Assembly: GCF_001894765.1 (NCBI RefSeq)
Contig: NZ_BCWV01000006.1
Span: 186,001-250,000 of the forward strand
Source of the DNA: Rhodococcoides corynebacterioides NBRC 14404
GTDB lineage: Bacteria; Actinomycetota; Actinomycetes; Mycobacteriales; Mycobacteriaceae
Length of the DNA stretch: 64,000 bases
Reading direction: 5' to 3'
Shown here: positions 44,053 through 53,454 of the stretch, piece after piece
Position numbering within the stretch: the first letter of the stretch is position 1
How the letters are laid out: each line of letters begins with the position of its first letter
Notes under the pieces: model-generated
The model's database searches: none
What the model was told of the DNA's origin: nothing
The model's input: the letters and a program-made list of their open reading frames with translations, nothing else
Program-made: the position numbers and the translations under genes

Positions 44053-44499
44053 TCATTCGTCGTAGAACGTCTGCAGCACGATGGTGCTGCGTGTGTTCAC
44101 CCCGGCGGTGGTGCGGATACGCTGCAGCAGGTGTTCGAGGTCCCGCGGTGACCCCACCCGGACCAACAGGACGTAGCTGTCCTCGCCTGCCACGGAATGA
44201 CAGGCGCGGACTCCGTCCAGGTCGCGCAACCGCGCCGGGGCGTCGTCGGGCGCCGTGGGGTCGAGCGGCGTGATCGCCACGAACGCCGTCAGCGGCGCCC
44301 CCAACACCTCGTGGTCGACGCGCGCGGTGTACCCGAGCACGACGCCCGACGACTCGAGTCGTCGCACCCGCGCCTGCACCGCGGACACCGACAGGCCCGC
44401 CTTCTCGGCGAGGTGGGCGAGCGTGGCACGCCCGTCTCGGACCAGTTCCGCGACGATCACCGTGTCGACGGCGTCCAGCGACGTCCCGGGTGCGTTCAT
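44053..44499 (-). CDS. lrpA: Lrp/AsnC family transcriptional regulator
   Basis: 148-residue feast/famine regulator. The N-terminal helix-turn-helix is LDAVDTVIVAELVRDGRATLAHLAEKAGLSVSAVQARVRRLESSGVVLGYTARVD. The RAM ligand-binding domain has VRACHSVAGEDSYVLLVRVGSPRDLEHLLQRIRTTAGVNTRSTIVLQTFYDE. ATG at 44499 overlaps the CPBP gene stop by 4 nt. It corresponds in position to Rv3291c, a lysine-responsive Lrp, though the ligand here is unproven. Confidence 0.9.
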   Translation of the reverse strand: MNAPGTSLDAVDTVIVAELVRDGRATLAHLAEKAGLSVSAVQARVRRLESSGVVLGYTARVDHEVLGAPLTAFVAITPLDPTAPDDAPARLRDLDGVRACHSVAGEDSYVLLVRVGSPRDLEHLLQRIRTTAGVNTRSTIVLQTFYDE

Positions 44500-45206
44500 G
44501 CGAACAGCGGGGGCATGGCGAACACCATGACCGTCGACCACGAGACGTGGGTCAGGATGGGCGCGAGGATGCCGCCCGACGCTCGCCGTTCGAGCCCGAG
44601 CACGAAGCCGAGTGTGATGGCGGCGAACCCGAGCATCGGGTTGCCCGTCGCCAGGGTGGCGATGGTGTAGACGATCGTCGAGATCAGCACCGGGCGTCCC
44701 CGGCCGATCGCGGCGAACAGCGCGCCGCGGAAGAAGATCTCCTCGGCCAGGCCGTTGAACAACGTGATGAACACGATCAGGGCGAACGGTCCGACGCGCG
44801 CGTGATCGAGGACGTTCGCGGTGAAGTCCCGCAGGGGCGGGATCTCCCGGACGATCAGTGCGCCCAGGACGAAGACCGCGCCTGCCGCCAGTCCGATCGC
44901 GATGGGGGTCAGGATGGGCCGACGCAGATGGCCGCGGAACGGGATCCGTCCGAGGTGCAGCGGCCCGGACAGGAACCCGCCGACGATCCACACCAGGGCG
45001 AGCGCGATCGTCAGCGTGTAGAACAGCGGGTCGCCCGGCTTTACCGACAGCGAGATTCCGAGGAGCGTCGCCCCCACCACCAGCACGATGCCGACGACGA
45101 TGCGACGGCGCAGGAACGCACGATCGGTCTCGGTGTGGTCGCGGTCGACCTTGTCGACCAGGGCGGATCGGACGACGCTCTCCATTCGGGTCTGCCAGGA
45201 CACCAT
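44496..45206 (-). CDS. CPBP-family intramembrane metalloprotease-like protein
   Basis: 236-residue membrane protein with about six hydrophobic segments. The CPBP (Abi/Rce1-like) motif is LFNGLAEEIFFRGALFAAIG, giving EExxxR. The later GNPMLGFAAITLGFVLGLERR and ILAPILTHVSWSTVMVFAM hold the second motif with His. ATG at 45206 is 7 nt after GGTGAGG. Upstream partner of lrpA by ATGA overlap. Family members cleave prenylated or bacteriocin-type peptides; the substrate is unknown. Confidence 0.85.
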   Translation of the reverse strand: MVSWQTRMESVVRSALVDKVDRDHTETDRAFLRRRIVVGIVLVVGATLLGISLSVKPGDPLFYTLTIALALVWIVGGFLSGPLHLGRIPFRGHLRRPILTPIAIGLAAGAVFVLGALIVREIPPLRDFTANVLDHARVGPFALIVFITLFNGLAEEIFFRGALFAAIGRGRPVLISTIVYTIATLATGNPMLGFAAITLGFVLGLERRASGGILAPILTHVSWSTVMVFAMPPLFA

Positions 45207-45231
45207 GGACAAACCTCACCGTCCTTTCGGG

Positions 45232-46398
45232 TCAGCGGTGCAGGAGGGACCGTACCCGTGCGGAGACGGTGCCAACCACGCTCGCGGCCACGTCGAGGTT
45301 GGTCCGCACCACCGGCGCGATCGGCCACGAGTAGAGGACGGCACCGGCGCCGAGCGCCTCGACCAGCTTCCACCCGTCCTCGCCGAGAAGCTCGGCGCCG
45401 TAGCGACGAATGGTCCGGACGTCGCCGCCGGTCCACTCGGCGTCGGAATCGGCCAGCCGCAGCGCATCGGGATTCCGGCTCACCGATCGCGGGTGACCCG
45501 CACCCAGAAGACTGCGGCGCATCGCGTCGTCGACGCCGGTGAGTCCGCCGTCCGGATCGGGAACGTAGCGCTCGATGCGCTTCTCCGACGCCGTCATCGA
45601 GTTGACCAACGACTGGACCAGGTCGTCGGCGAGCAGTCCCGGAACGGGGATCAGGCGACCGATGACGAACCCCGCCAGGGCGGTGGGCACCGGCGGCGTC
45701 GGAACACCGAGCCGGTGGAGCCGCGCCGCGCGCACGTACGCGAAGACGAGGTCGCGGTACGGCAGCACCTCGGGACCGGCGATGTCGTACGCCCCGGCCG
45801 GCACCGACTCGTCGGCCGTCGCCCGCAGGTAGTACACGACGTCGTCGACGGCGATGGGCTGCACGGGCTTGTTCAGCCACGTCGGCAGCGGGAGGACCGG
45901 CAGACGGTCCGCGAGGTAGCGCATCATCTCGAACGACGTCGAGCCGGCACCGATCACGATGGCGGCGCGCAGCCACACCACCTCGATGCCGTCGACCTGC
46001 AACGCCTCCCCGACCTCGGCCCGGCTGGCGAGGTGCTCGGACAGCTCCTCGCCCTCGGGTACGAATCCGCCCAGGTAGACGATGCGACCGATGCCGGCGT
46101 CGCGTGCCGCCTCCGCGAAGTGCCGGGCCGAGTCGAGGTCCGTGCGGCGGTACCCGGACTCGCCGATGGCATGGACCAGGTAGTAGGCGACGTCGACGGA
46201 GGACTCGCCGAGTGCGTCCCGGCAGGAGTCGGCGTCGGTGACGTCGAGTCGAACGGCGTCGACCGTGTCGTACCAGTCGAACGAGCGCAGGCGTTCCGGT
46301 GTCCGCGATCCCACCACGACGTCGACGCCGTCTGCGACCAGGGAGGCGACGAGCCGAGAACCGATGTAGCCGCTGGCGCCGGTGACGAAGACCTTCAT
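45232..46398 (-). CDS. NAD(P)-binding atypical SDR / epimerase-like protein
   Basis: 388-residue atypical short-chain dehydrogenase. The dinucleotide loop MKVFVTGASGYIGSRLVASL, LDVTDADSCRDAL and YYLVHAIG are clear; WLRAAIVIGAGSTSFEMMRYLADRLPVLPLP and PVQPIAVDDVVYYL follow, as in NmrA-like DUF2867 proteins. The canonical YxxxK pair is not obvious. The C-terminus is an extra domain of about 120 residues. No substrate is known. Confidence 0.82.
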   Translation of the reverse strand: MKVFVTGASGYIGSRLVASLVADGVDVVVGSRTPERLRSFDWYDTVDAVRLDVTDADSCRDALGESSVDVAYYLVHAIGESGYRRTDLDSARHFAEAARDAGIGRIVYLGGFVPEGEELSEHLASRAEVGEALQVDGIEVVWLRAAIVIGAGSTSFEMMRYLADRLPVLPLPTWLNKPVQPIAVDDVVYYLRATADESVPAGAYDIAGPEVLPYRDLVFAYVRAARLHRLGVPTPPVPTALAGFVIGRLIPVPGLLADDLVQSLVNSMTASEKRIERYVPDPDGGLTGVDDAMRRSLLGAGHPRSVSRNPDALRLADSDAEWTGGDVRTIRRYGAELLGEDGWKLVEALGAGAVLYSWPIAPVVRTNLDVAASVVGTVSARVRSLLHR

Positions 46399-46497
46399 GG
46401 AACCGAGATTACGGACGTCGCGCGCCAGGGCTCGATCCTGTGACCCCCCTCACGCGTCCTCGCCGATCCCGGGGACGGGAGGTGACATAGTTGGGCG

Positions 46498-47082
46498 ATG
46501 GCGTCGGACCGAGAAGTCGAGGTACAGACCGTGCGACTGCCGGTGCCGTCCGTGGGCACCGCGGTCGCGCTGATGCGGGCGACGGTGTCCTGGTCGGTGG
46601 ACACCGTGGTGCTCGTCGCCGCCCTGCCCTCGCGGATCGACGACTTGTTCTCCCGCGTCGATGCCCTGATCGCGTCCATCGAGGAGATCACCGCGCGCGC
46701 CGGCGGCGTGATCGAGGCGGCCGCGCGCACCACCGACGACGCGGCGGAGGTGATCGTCGGGGCCGGTGACGCGTCGGAGCGCGCGCGGACCATGATCGCC
46801 GACATCCAGCCGATCGCGGACCGGGGCATCCCGCTCGGGCGACGGTTCGTGGACAACTTCTCCGAGCACGAGCTCGACGCGTCCATCCGCATGGTCGACC
46901 ATCTCCCCGAGCTCATGGAGCGGATGGAGGCGATCATGCCCATCCTGGCCACCATGGACACCGTCGCGCCGGAGATCCACCAGCTGCTCGAGGTGACCAA
47001 GGACGTGCGCAAGGCCGTCATCGGCATCCCCGGGTTCAAGTTCTTTCGCAACCGCGGCGAGGAGAAGCTCGAGGACATCTGA
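46498..47082 (+). CDS. Conserved actinobacterial protein with coiled-coil stretches
   Basis: 194 residues, no recognised catalytic motif. After a short hydrophobic stretch (VAALPSRIDDLFSRVDAL) the protein is mostly amphipathic helix with evenly spaced leucine and isoleucine, for example DDLFSRVDALIASIEEI and MVDHLPELMERMEAIMP, suggesting coiled coils. CATAGT 6 nt before the ATG could be a -10 element. It precedes lhr in the same direction by 36 bp and may be cotranscribed with it. Confidence 0.72.
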   Translation: MASDREVEVQTVRLPVPSVGTAVALMRATVSWSVDTVVLVAALPSRIDDLFSRVDALIASIEEITARAGGVIEAAARTTDDAAEVIVGAGDASERARTMIADIQPIADRGIPLGRRFVDNFSEHELDASIRMVDHLPELMERMEAIMPILATMDTVAPEIHQLLEVTKDVRKAVIGIPGFKFFRNRGEEKLEDI

Positions 47083-47118
47083 CGCCGCCGTGTCGGTGGG
47101 TCGGTGCACTATGGACCG

Positions 47119-50100
47119 GTGAGCACTCCCCCGTCCGACGAGGTTCTGGCCCGGTTCTCCGCGCCCACCCGCGCGTGGTTCGAGGGTGCGTTCCCCGCAC
47201 CCACCGGAGCCCAGCTCGGCGCGTGGGACTCCATCTCGAGCGGGGCCCACACGCTGGTCGTGGCCCCCACGGGGTCGGGCAAGACCCTCTCGGCGTTCCT
47301 GTGGGCGCTCGATCGGCTGGTCCAGCGCGATGCCGCCGCCGACGACTCCGTGCGCGGAACGCGCGTGCTGTACGTCTCGCCGCTCAAGGCGCTGGCCGTC
47401 GACGTCGAGCGGAACCTGCGCTCTCCCCTGGTCGGGATCACGCAGACCGCCAAGCTGCAGGGGGTCGCACCGCCCGAGATTTCCGTGGGCGTTCGCTCGG
47501 GTGACACCAGCCCCGCCGATCGGCGCGCCATGCTCAAGACGCCGCCGGACATCCTCATCACCACGCCGGAGTCGCTGTTCCTCATGCTGACGTCGGCCGC
47601 CCGGGAGACGTTGCAGACGGTCGACACCGTCATCGTCGACGAGGTGCACGCCGTGGCCGGGACCAAGCGCGGCGCCCATCTCGCCCTCTCGCTCGAGCGG
47701 CTCGACGCCGCGTTGGAGCGTCCCGCGCAGCGCATCGGACTCTCGGCCACCGTGCGTCCCCACGAAGAGGTCGGACGGTTCCTCACCGGCAGCGCACCCA
47801 TCCGCATCGTGGCTCCCGCGTCCCCCAAGACCTTCGACCTCTCCGTGCGGGTGCCGGTGGAGGACATGACCGAGCTCGGCACGTCCGAACCGCAGGAGGG
47901 CTCCGCCTCGGCGGCGCCGCAGCAGGGGTCGATCTGGCCGCACGTCGAGGCGCAGATCGTCGACCTCGTGCTCGAGCACCGGTCGTCGATCGTGTTCGCC
48001 AACTCCCGGCGCCTGTCGGAACGGCTCACCGCCCGCCTCAACGAGGTATACGCCGAACGGCTCGGCGAGGGGGTGCCCACGGACCACGCGCCGCCGTCGC
48101 AGATCGGATCCTCCGGCGAGGTGGTCCACGGATCGGAACCCCTGCTCGCGCGGGCCCATCACGGCAGCGTCAGCAAGGATCAGCGCGCCCTGATCGAGGA
48201 CGACCTGAAGTCCGGCCGCCTCAAGTGCGTCGTGGCCACCAGCAGCCTCGAGCTCGGCATCGACATGGGTGCAGTCGATCTCGTGGTCCAGGTGGAGGCG
48301 CCGCCGTCGGTGGCCAGCGGCCTGCAGCGGGTGGGCCGCGCGGGGCACCAGGTCGGCGAGATCTCCCGCGGTGTGCTCTTCCCGAAGCACCGCACCGATC
48401 TCATCCACTGCGCCGTCACGGTCCAGCGGATGACCGAGGGTCACATCGAGGCCCTGCAGGTACCGGCCAATCCGCTCGACATCCTCGCCCAGCAGACGGT
48501 CGCCGCGTGTGCTCTCGAACCGATCGACGCCGACGAGTGGTTCGACACCGTGCGTCGCACCGGGAACTTCGCGACGCTGCCGCGGTCCGCGTTCGAGTCG
48601 ACCCTGGATCTGCTGTCCGGGCGGTACCCCTCGGACGAGTTCGCCGAGCTCCGCCCACGCCTGGTGTGGGATCGCGACGGCGGCTCGCTCACCGGCCGGC
48701 CCGGTGCCCAGCGGTTGGCCGTCACCTCCGGTGGCGCCATCCCCGACCGCGGACTCTTCGGCGTCTTCATGGTCGGGGAGAAGGCCAGCCGAGTGGGCGA
48801 ACTCGACGAGGAAATGGTCTACGAGTCGCGGGTGGGCGACGTGTTCGCCCTGGGCGCCACCAGCTGGCGCATCGAGGAGATCACGCACGACCGCGTTCTG
48901 GTCAGCCCCGCGTACGGCCAACCCGGCCGACTGCCGTTCTGGCACGGGGACGGGCTGGGGCGTCCGGCCGAGCTCGGCGAGGCCCTCGGCGGCTTCCTCC
49001 GGTCCGCGACGGACGACGACGCGATGCGCGAGAGGTTGTCCGCCGGCGGTCTGGACGCCAACGCGGTCACCAACCTGCTGGCGCTGCTCGCCGAACAGCG
49101 TACGGCCACCGGCCATCTCCCGACCGACCGCACTCTCGTGGTGGAGAGATTCCGCGACGAACTCGGTGACTGGCGGCTGGTCCTGCACTCGCCCTACGGC
49201 CAGCAGGTGCACGCACCGTGGGCATTGGCCGTCGGCGCGCGGTTGATCGAGCGGTTCGGCATCGACTCCCAGCCGACGGCGTCCGACGACGGCATCATCG
49301 TGCGGCTGCCCGACACCGAGGACGAGCCGCCCGGCGCCGACCTGTTCGTGTTCGAGCGCGACGAGATCGCCGACATCGTCACCGAGCAGGTGGGCGGGTC
49401 CGCGCTCTTCGCCTCCCGGTTCCGCGAATGTGCCGCGCGCGCACTGCTTCTGCCGCGTCGTAATCCGGGCAAGCGGGCGCCGCTGTGGCAGCAGCGGCAG
49501 CGCGCCGCCCAGCTGCTGGACGTCGCGCGGAAGTACCCGACGTTCCCGATCCTGCTCGAGACGGTCCGCGAGTGCCTGCAGGACGTCTACGACCTGCCGT
49601 CCCTCGAGGCGCTGAGCACCCGCATCGCCCGGCGCCAGATCCGCGTCCTGACGGTCGACACCGACACGCCGTCGCCGTTCGCCACGTCGCTGCTGTTCTC
49701 GTACGTCGGCCAGTTCATGTACGAGGGCGACTCGCCGCTGGCCGAACGCCGTGCTGCCGCACTGTCTCTCGATGCCTCGCTGCTCGCCGAGCTGCTCGGG
49801 CGGGTGGAGCTGCGCGACCTGCTCGACGCCGCCGTGGTCGCGGACACCGAGACCGAGCTGCAACGGCTCGCGCCGGACCGGAAGGCCCGCGACAAGGAGG
49901 GCGTGGCCGACCTGCTGCGCCTGCTCGGCCCGCTTACCACGGCCGAACTCGAGGCACGATGCGAGACCCCGGAGGCCGCGGCCGGCTGGGTGGCGGACCT
50001 GGTCTCGGACCGGCGCGCCCTCGAGGTGTCCTTCGCCGGGTCCTCGTGGTGGGTGGCCATCGAGGACGCGAGCAGGCTGCGCGACGCCCTCGGCGTCCCG

Positions 50101-51678
50101 CTCCCGATCGGCGTTCCGGACGCGTTCATCGAACCCGTCGAGGATCCGATGGGCGATCTGGTGAGCCGGTACGCCCGCACCCACGGCCCCTTCTCGGTGG
50201 CCGACGTCGCCGGCCGGTTCGGCGTGGGTTCCGCGGTGGCGCGTGACGTCCTGCTGCGCCTCGCCGCGGCGAAACGTGTGGTGGAGGGCGAATTCCGGCC
50301 CGGCGGGTCGGGCAGCGAATGGTGCGACGCCGAGGTGCTCCGACGTCTGCGACGGCGTTCCCTCGCCGCGGCCCGTCAGGACGTGGAGCCCGTACCCACG
50401 CACGTCCTGGGCCGGTTCCTGCCGCGCTGGCAGCACGTCGGCGGAACCCTGCGCGGACTCGACGGCGTGGTCACCGTGATCGATCAGCTCGCCGGCGTTC
50501 CGATCCCGGCGTCGGCGTGGGAGTCGCTGATCCTGCCGCAGCGCGTGCGGGACTACTCGCCGGCGATGCTCGACGAGCTCACCGCCACCGGTGAGGTGGT
50601 GTGGTCAGGCCACGGGTCCATCTCGTCGAAGGACGGGTGGGTGTGCCTGCACCCGGCCGACGCCGCTCCGGTGACCCTCCCCCTCCCCCGCGACGACGAG
50701 CTCAGCGACCTCCAACACGCCGTCCTGCAGGCCCTGTCGGGCGGCGGCGCGTTCTTCTTCCGCCAGCTCTCCGACACCGTGGGAACGGTGCTGCGCGAAC
50801 GCGCGGTCGACCCGCCGGACGACACGACGCTCGCCGCCGCGCTGTGGGACCTCGTGTGGACCGGACACCTGACCAACGACACGTTCGCGCCGCTGCGGTC
50901 ACTGCTGCACGGCACCACGCGGTCCGCGCCGAGTCACCGGCCGGCTCGTCGCTCCCCCCGCTCCCGCTCCTACCAGCGCTACGCACGGCCCACCCTGCCC
51001 ACCCGCACCGGTCCGCCCACCGTCGGCGGTCGGTGGGCTCTGGTGCCGGAGGTCGACACGGACCCCACCGTGCGCGCCCACGCGACGGCGGAGATCCTGC
51101 TCGAGCGCTACGGCGTCGTCACGCGGGGGTCGGTGATGGACGAGGGCATTCCCGGCGGCTTCGGGGGGGTGTACAAGGTGCTCACCGGGTTCGAGGATTC
51201 GGGGCGCGCGCGGCGGGGGTACTTCGTCGACTCCCTCGGCGGCGCCCAGTTCTCCACCTCCGACGTGGTGGATCGCCTGCGCAGCGAGTCCGAGCGCAGC
51301 CTCGGTGCCGTCGCGTTGGCGGCCACGGACCCGGCCAACCCCTACGGCGCGGCCCTCCCGTGGCCCAAGAGCGAGATCGAGGGCGCGTCCGGCCACCGCC
51401 CGGGACGCAAGGCGGGCGCCCTCGTGGTGCTGGTGGACGGCCACCTGGTGCTCTTCGTCGAACGGGGCGGCAAGTCGATTCTGACGTTCACCGCCGACCG
51501 CGACGCACTGTCGGCGGCCGGTGCGGCGCTCGGGTCCCTGGTGACCACGAGGTCGGTGGACCGCCTGCTGGTCGAACGCACCGACGGCGAGGACATCCAC
51601 GGCACCGTGCTCGCGTCCGTGCTCGCCGAGTCGGGGTTCACGGCCACCCCGCGCGGCCTCCGGATCAGGGTCACCTGA
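47119..51678 (+). CDS. lhr: ATP-dependent DNA helicase Lhr
   Basis: Large superfamily 2 3'-5' helicase of 1519 residues, the normal length of actinobacterial Lhr, acting in DNA repair. Walker A APTGSGKT is at about 49-56, DEVHAVAGTKRG is the DEVH box, SATVRP is motif III and the second RecA domain has VATSSLELGIDMGAVDLVVQ and QRVGRAGHQ. The winged-helix and Lhr C-terminal domains follow (LPRRNPGKRAPLWQQRQRA). GTG at 47119 is preferred; a GTG at 47104 is also in frame. The nei gene begins directly at its stop. Confidence 0.95.
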   Translation: MSTPPSDEVLARFSAPTRAWFEGAFPAPTGAQLGAWDSISSGAHTLVVAPTGSGKTLSAFLWALDRLVQRDAAADDSVRGTRVLYVSPLKALAVDVERNLRSPLVGITQTAKLQGVAPPEISVGVRSGDTSPADRRAMLKTPPDILITTPESLFLMLTSAARETLQTVDTVIVDEVHAVAGTKRGAHLALSLERLDAALERPAQRIGLSATVRPHEEVGRFLTGSAPIRIVAPASPKTFDLSVRVPVEDMTELGTSEPQEGSASAAPQQGSIWPHVEAQIVDLVLEHRSSIVFANSRRLSERLTARLNEVYAERLGEGVPTDHAPPSQIGSSGEVVHGSEPLLARAHHGSVSKDQRALIEDDLKSGRLKCVVATSSLELGIDMGAVDLVVQVEAPPSVASGLQRVGRAGHQVGEISRGVLFPKHRTDLIHCAVTVQRMTEGHIEALQVPANPLDILAQQTVAACALEPIDADEWFDTVRRTGNFATLPRSAFESTLDLLSGRYPSDEFAELRPRLVWDRDGGSLTGRPGAQRLAVTSGGAIPDRGLFGVFMVGEKASRVGELDEEMVYESRVGDVFALGATSWRIEEITHDRVLVSPAYGQPGRLPFWHGDGLGRPAELGEALGGFLRSATDDDAMRERLSAGGLDANAVTNLLALLAEQRTATGHLPTDRTLVVERFRDELGDWRLVLHSPYGQQVHAPWALAVGARLIERFGIDSQPTASDDGIIVRLPDTEDEPPGADLFVFERDEIADIVTEQVGGSALFASRFRECAARALLLPRRNPGKRAPLWQQRQRAAQLLDVARKYPTFPILLETVRECLQDVYDLPSLEALSTRIARRQIRVLTVDTDTPSPFATSLLFSYVGQFMYEGDSPLAERRAAALSLDASLLAELLGRVELRDLLDAAVVADTETELQRLAPDRKARDKEGVADLLRLLGPLTTAELEARCETPEAAAGWVADLVSDRRALEVSFAGSSWWVAIEDASRLRDALGVPLPIGVPDAFIEPVEDPMGDLVSRYARTHGPFSVADVAGRFGVGSAVARDVLLRLAAAKRVVEGEFRPGGSGSEWCDAEVLRRLRRRSLAAARQDVEPVPTHVLGRFLPRWQHVGGTLRGLDGVVTVIDQLAGVPIPASAWESLILPQRVRDYSPAMLDELTATGEVVWSGHGSISSKDGWVCLHPADAAPVTLPLPRDDELSDLQHAVLQALSGGGAFFFRQLSDTVGTVLRERAVDPPDDTTLAAALWDLVWTGHLTNDTFAPLRSLLHGTTRSAPSHRPARRSPRSRSYQRYARPTLPTRTGPPTVGGRWALVPEVDTDPTVRAHATAEILLERYGVVTRGSVMDEGIPGGFGGVYKVLTGFEDSGRARRGYFVDSLGGAQFSTSDVVDRLRSESERSLGAVALAATDPANPYGAALPWPKSEIEGASGHRPGRKAGALVVLVDGHLVLFVERGGKSILTFTADRDALSAAGAALGSLVTTRSVDRLLVERTDGEDIHGTVLASVLAESGFTATPRGLRIRVT

Positions 51679-52473
51679 ATGCCCGAGGGCGACACCGTCT
51701 GGCGCACCGCCAACACCCTGCGCGACGCGCTCGACGGCAAGGTTCTGACCGTCTGCGACGTCCGCGTGCCGAGGTACGCCACCGTCGACTTCTCCGGTCA
51801 CCGGGTGCAGGCCGTGCACTCGGTGGGCAAACACCTGGCCATCGAAGTCGCGCATCACGTCATCCACTCGCACCTGAAGATGGAGGGCGCCTGGCACGTG
51901 TACCGGCCCGGAACCCGCTGGCGTCGCCCCGCGTACCAGGCCCGCATCGTCCTCGCCACGGACGACCGCGTGGCCGTCGGGTTCGAGCTCGGCGTGGTCG
52001 AGATCCTGGACACTCTGGACGAGGCCGTGGGCTATCTCGGCCCCGACCTGTTGGGACCGAGCTGGGATGCCGCACTCGCGGTCGCGAACCTGGCCGCGGA
52101 CCCGGGTCGACCGATCGGACTCGCGTTGTTGGATCAACGCAACCTCGCCGGTCTGGGCAACGTCTATCGCAACGAGATCTGCTTCGTCCGCGGGGTCGAC
52201 CCCCGCACACCCGTCCGCGAGGTCGATCTCGCGCCGATGGTCGACCTGTCGTACCGCAGCATCGTCGCCAACAAGGATCGGAACGCCCGCACGTTCACCG
52301 GGGATCTCCGCGCGGGGCGTCACTTCTGGGTCTACGGCCGAGAGGGCAAACCGTGTCGGCGGTGCGGCACGGCAGTGCAATTCGGTCTGCTCGGCGACGA
52401 CCCCACCGAGGAGCGGCAGATCTACTGGTGCCCGCGCTGTCAACCGCCGGTGGGGGTCACCGCGGCGCAGTAG
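51679..52473 (+). CDS. nei: DNA glycosylase/AP lyase Nei (endonuclease VIII)
   Basis: 264-residue Fpg/Nei enzyme that removes oxidised pyrimidines. The catalytic N-terminus MPEGDTVW has Pro2 and Glu3. HSVGKHLAIEV and HSHLKMEG supply DNA-binding residues, and the C-terminal zinc finger is CRRCGTAVQFG...WCPRC (C-x2-C, C-x2-C). The ATG follows the lhr stop without a gap, so the two repair genes form an operon. Confidence 0.94.
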   Translation: MPEGDTVWRTANTLRDALDGKVLTVCDVRVPRYATVDFSGHRVQAVHSVGKHLAIEVAHHVIHSHLKMEGAWHVYRPGTRWRRPAYQARIVLATDDRVAVGFELGVVEILDTLDEAVGYLGPDLLGPSWDAALAVANLAADPGRPIGLALLDQRNLAGLGNVYRNEICFVRGVDPRTPVREVDLAPMVDLSYRSIVANKDRNARTFTGDLRAGRHFWVYGREGKPCRRCGTAVQFGLLGDDPTEERQIYWCPRCQPPVGVTAAQ

Positions 52474-52476
52474 CCT
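52471..52476 (+). promoter_or_regulatory. -10-like hexamer of the SARP gene
   Basis: TAGCCT, with its T on the stop codon of nei, ends 7 nt before the GTG at 52484. Confidence 0.35.
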
Positions 52477-52483
52477 GTGCGGC

Positions 52484-53420
52484 GTGGCGACGCTGCACCC
52501 GGACGCGCTCGGGGACACCGGCTTCGGTCCGGTCACGGTCTCCGTCCTGGGCCCCCTCGTGGTCACGGTCGACGGGCGCGAGGTCTCGGCGGGCAGCCGC
52601 CGCCAACGAGCGTTACTGCAGCGCTTGGTGATCGGCGGCTCCGACGTGGTTCCGGTGGACACGTTGATCGACGATCTGTGGACCACACCTCCCCCGCGTG
52701 CGCTCGCGGCCCTGCAGGTGCACGTGTCCAACCTGCGCCGCATCCTCGAGCCGAACCGCCCCGCGCGTGGGCGGCCCCGCCTGCTGGTCGGCGCGGCGCC
52801 GGGCTACGGCCTCGTGCTCCCCGAGGACGCGGTGGACGCCCGCCTCGTCGACCGCGCGCTGACCCTCGCCCGCACGTCGCCCGACGCGGCCGATGCGCGA
52901 CGACTGCTCGCCGACCACGCGGCGGTCATCGCTGAACTCACCGGCATCGTGCGGGATCGGCCGGACCGCGAGGAGAGTGTGCGTCTGCTCGCCACGGCGC
53001 TCTACCGCTCGGGTCGTCAACTCGACGCACTCGATGTCCTCGCGCGCAGCCGCCGTCACCTGGCCGACGAGTTCGGTGTCGATCCCGCGCCGCCATTGCG
53101 GTCGCTGGAGTCCGACATCCTGGCTCACCGGGACGTCTCGACACCTCCGCCCGACCACGAGGAACCGTCGGCCCCGCCCGTGGTCACGCTGCGGTCGCCG
53201 CGCCCGCGGACGGCCGCCGTGCCCGCGGTGGACGCTCGCCCGGCCGAGTCGGCCCGAGTGGCCGCGGTGCTGGCGCGGACGAGGGCGGAGTCGCGCGCCG
53301 CCACGATCTGGGTGACCGGCGAGGCCGGCGACGGCAAGACCACCCTGGCCGCGCTCGCCGCCGACGAGGTCCGCGCCCACGGCGCGACGGTCGCGACGGG
53401 ACGATGCTCGGAGGGGAGCT
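52484..53420 (+). pseudogene. SARP/BTAD transcriptional regulator, truncated by IS3
   Basis: AfsR/DnrI-like activator fragment of about 312 residues. The winged-helix DNA-binding domain is at the N-terminus (VSVLGPLVVTVDG...RQRALLQRLVIGG, VDTLIDDLW, ALQVHVSNLRRIL). The BTAD domain follows (LLATALYRSGRQLDALDVLARSRRHLADEFGVDPAP), then the P-loop GEAGDGKTTLAALA of an AAA/NB-ARC ATPase. The frame is cut 33 codons later by the IS at 53421 and reads 22 foreign residues to a stop at 53488. The rest of the ATPase and any TPR domain are absent beyond the IS. The SARP part could still be expressed. It probably once controlled a secondary-metabolite or stress pathway. Confidence 0.88.
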
Positions 53421-53454
53421 TGACCCGGTTTCCCGGACAGTTCGGGTTGGGTGT

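Noticed and set aside
46450..50436. 1328-codon frame antisense to lhr
   Set aside because: Mirror of the helicase gene in GC-rich DNA; composition is low-complexity, with no ribosome site or domain.
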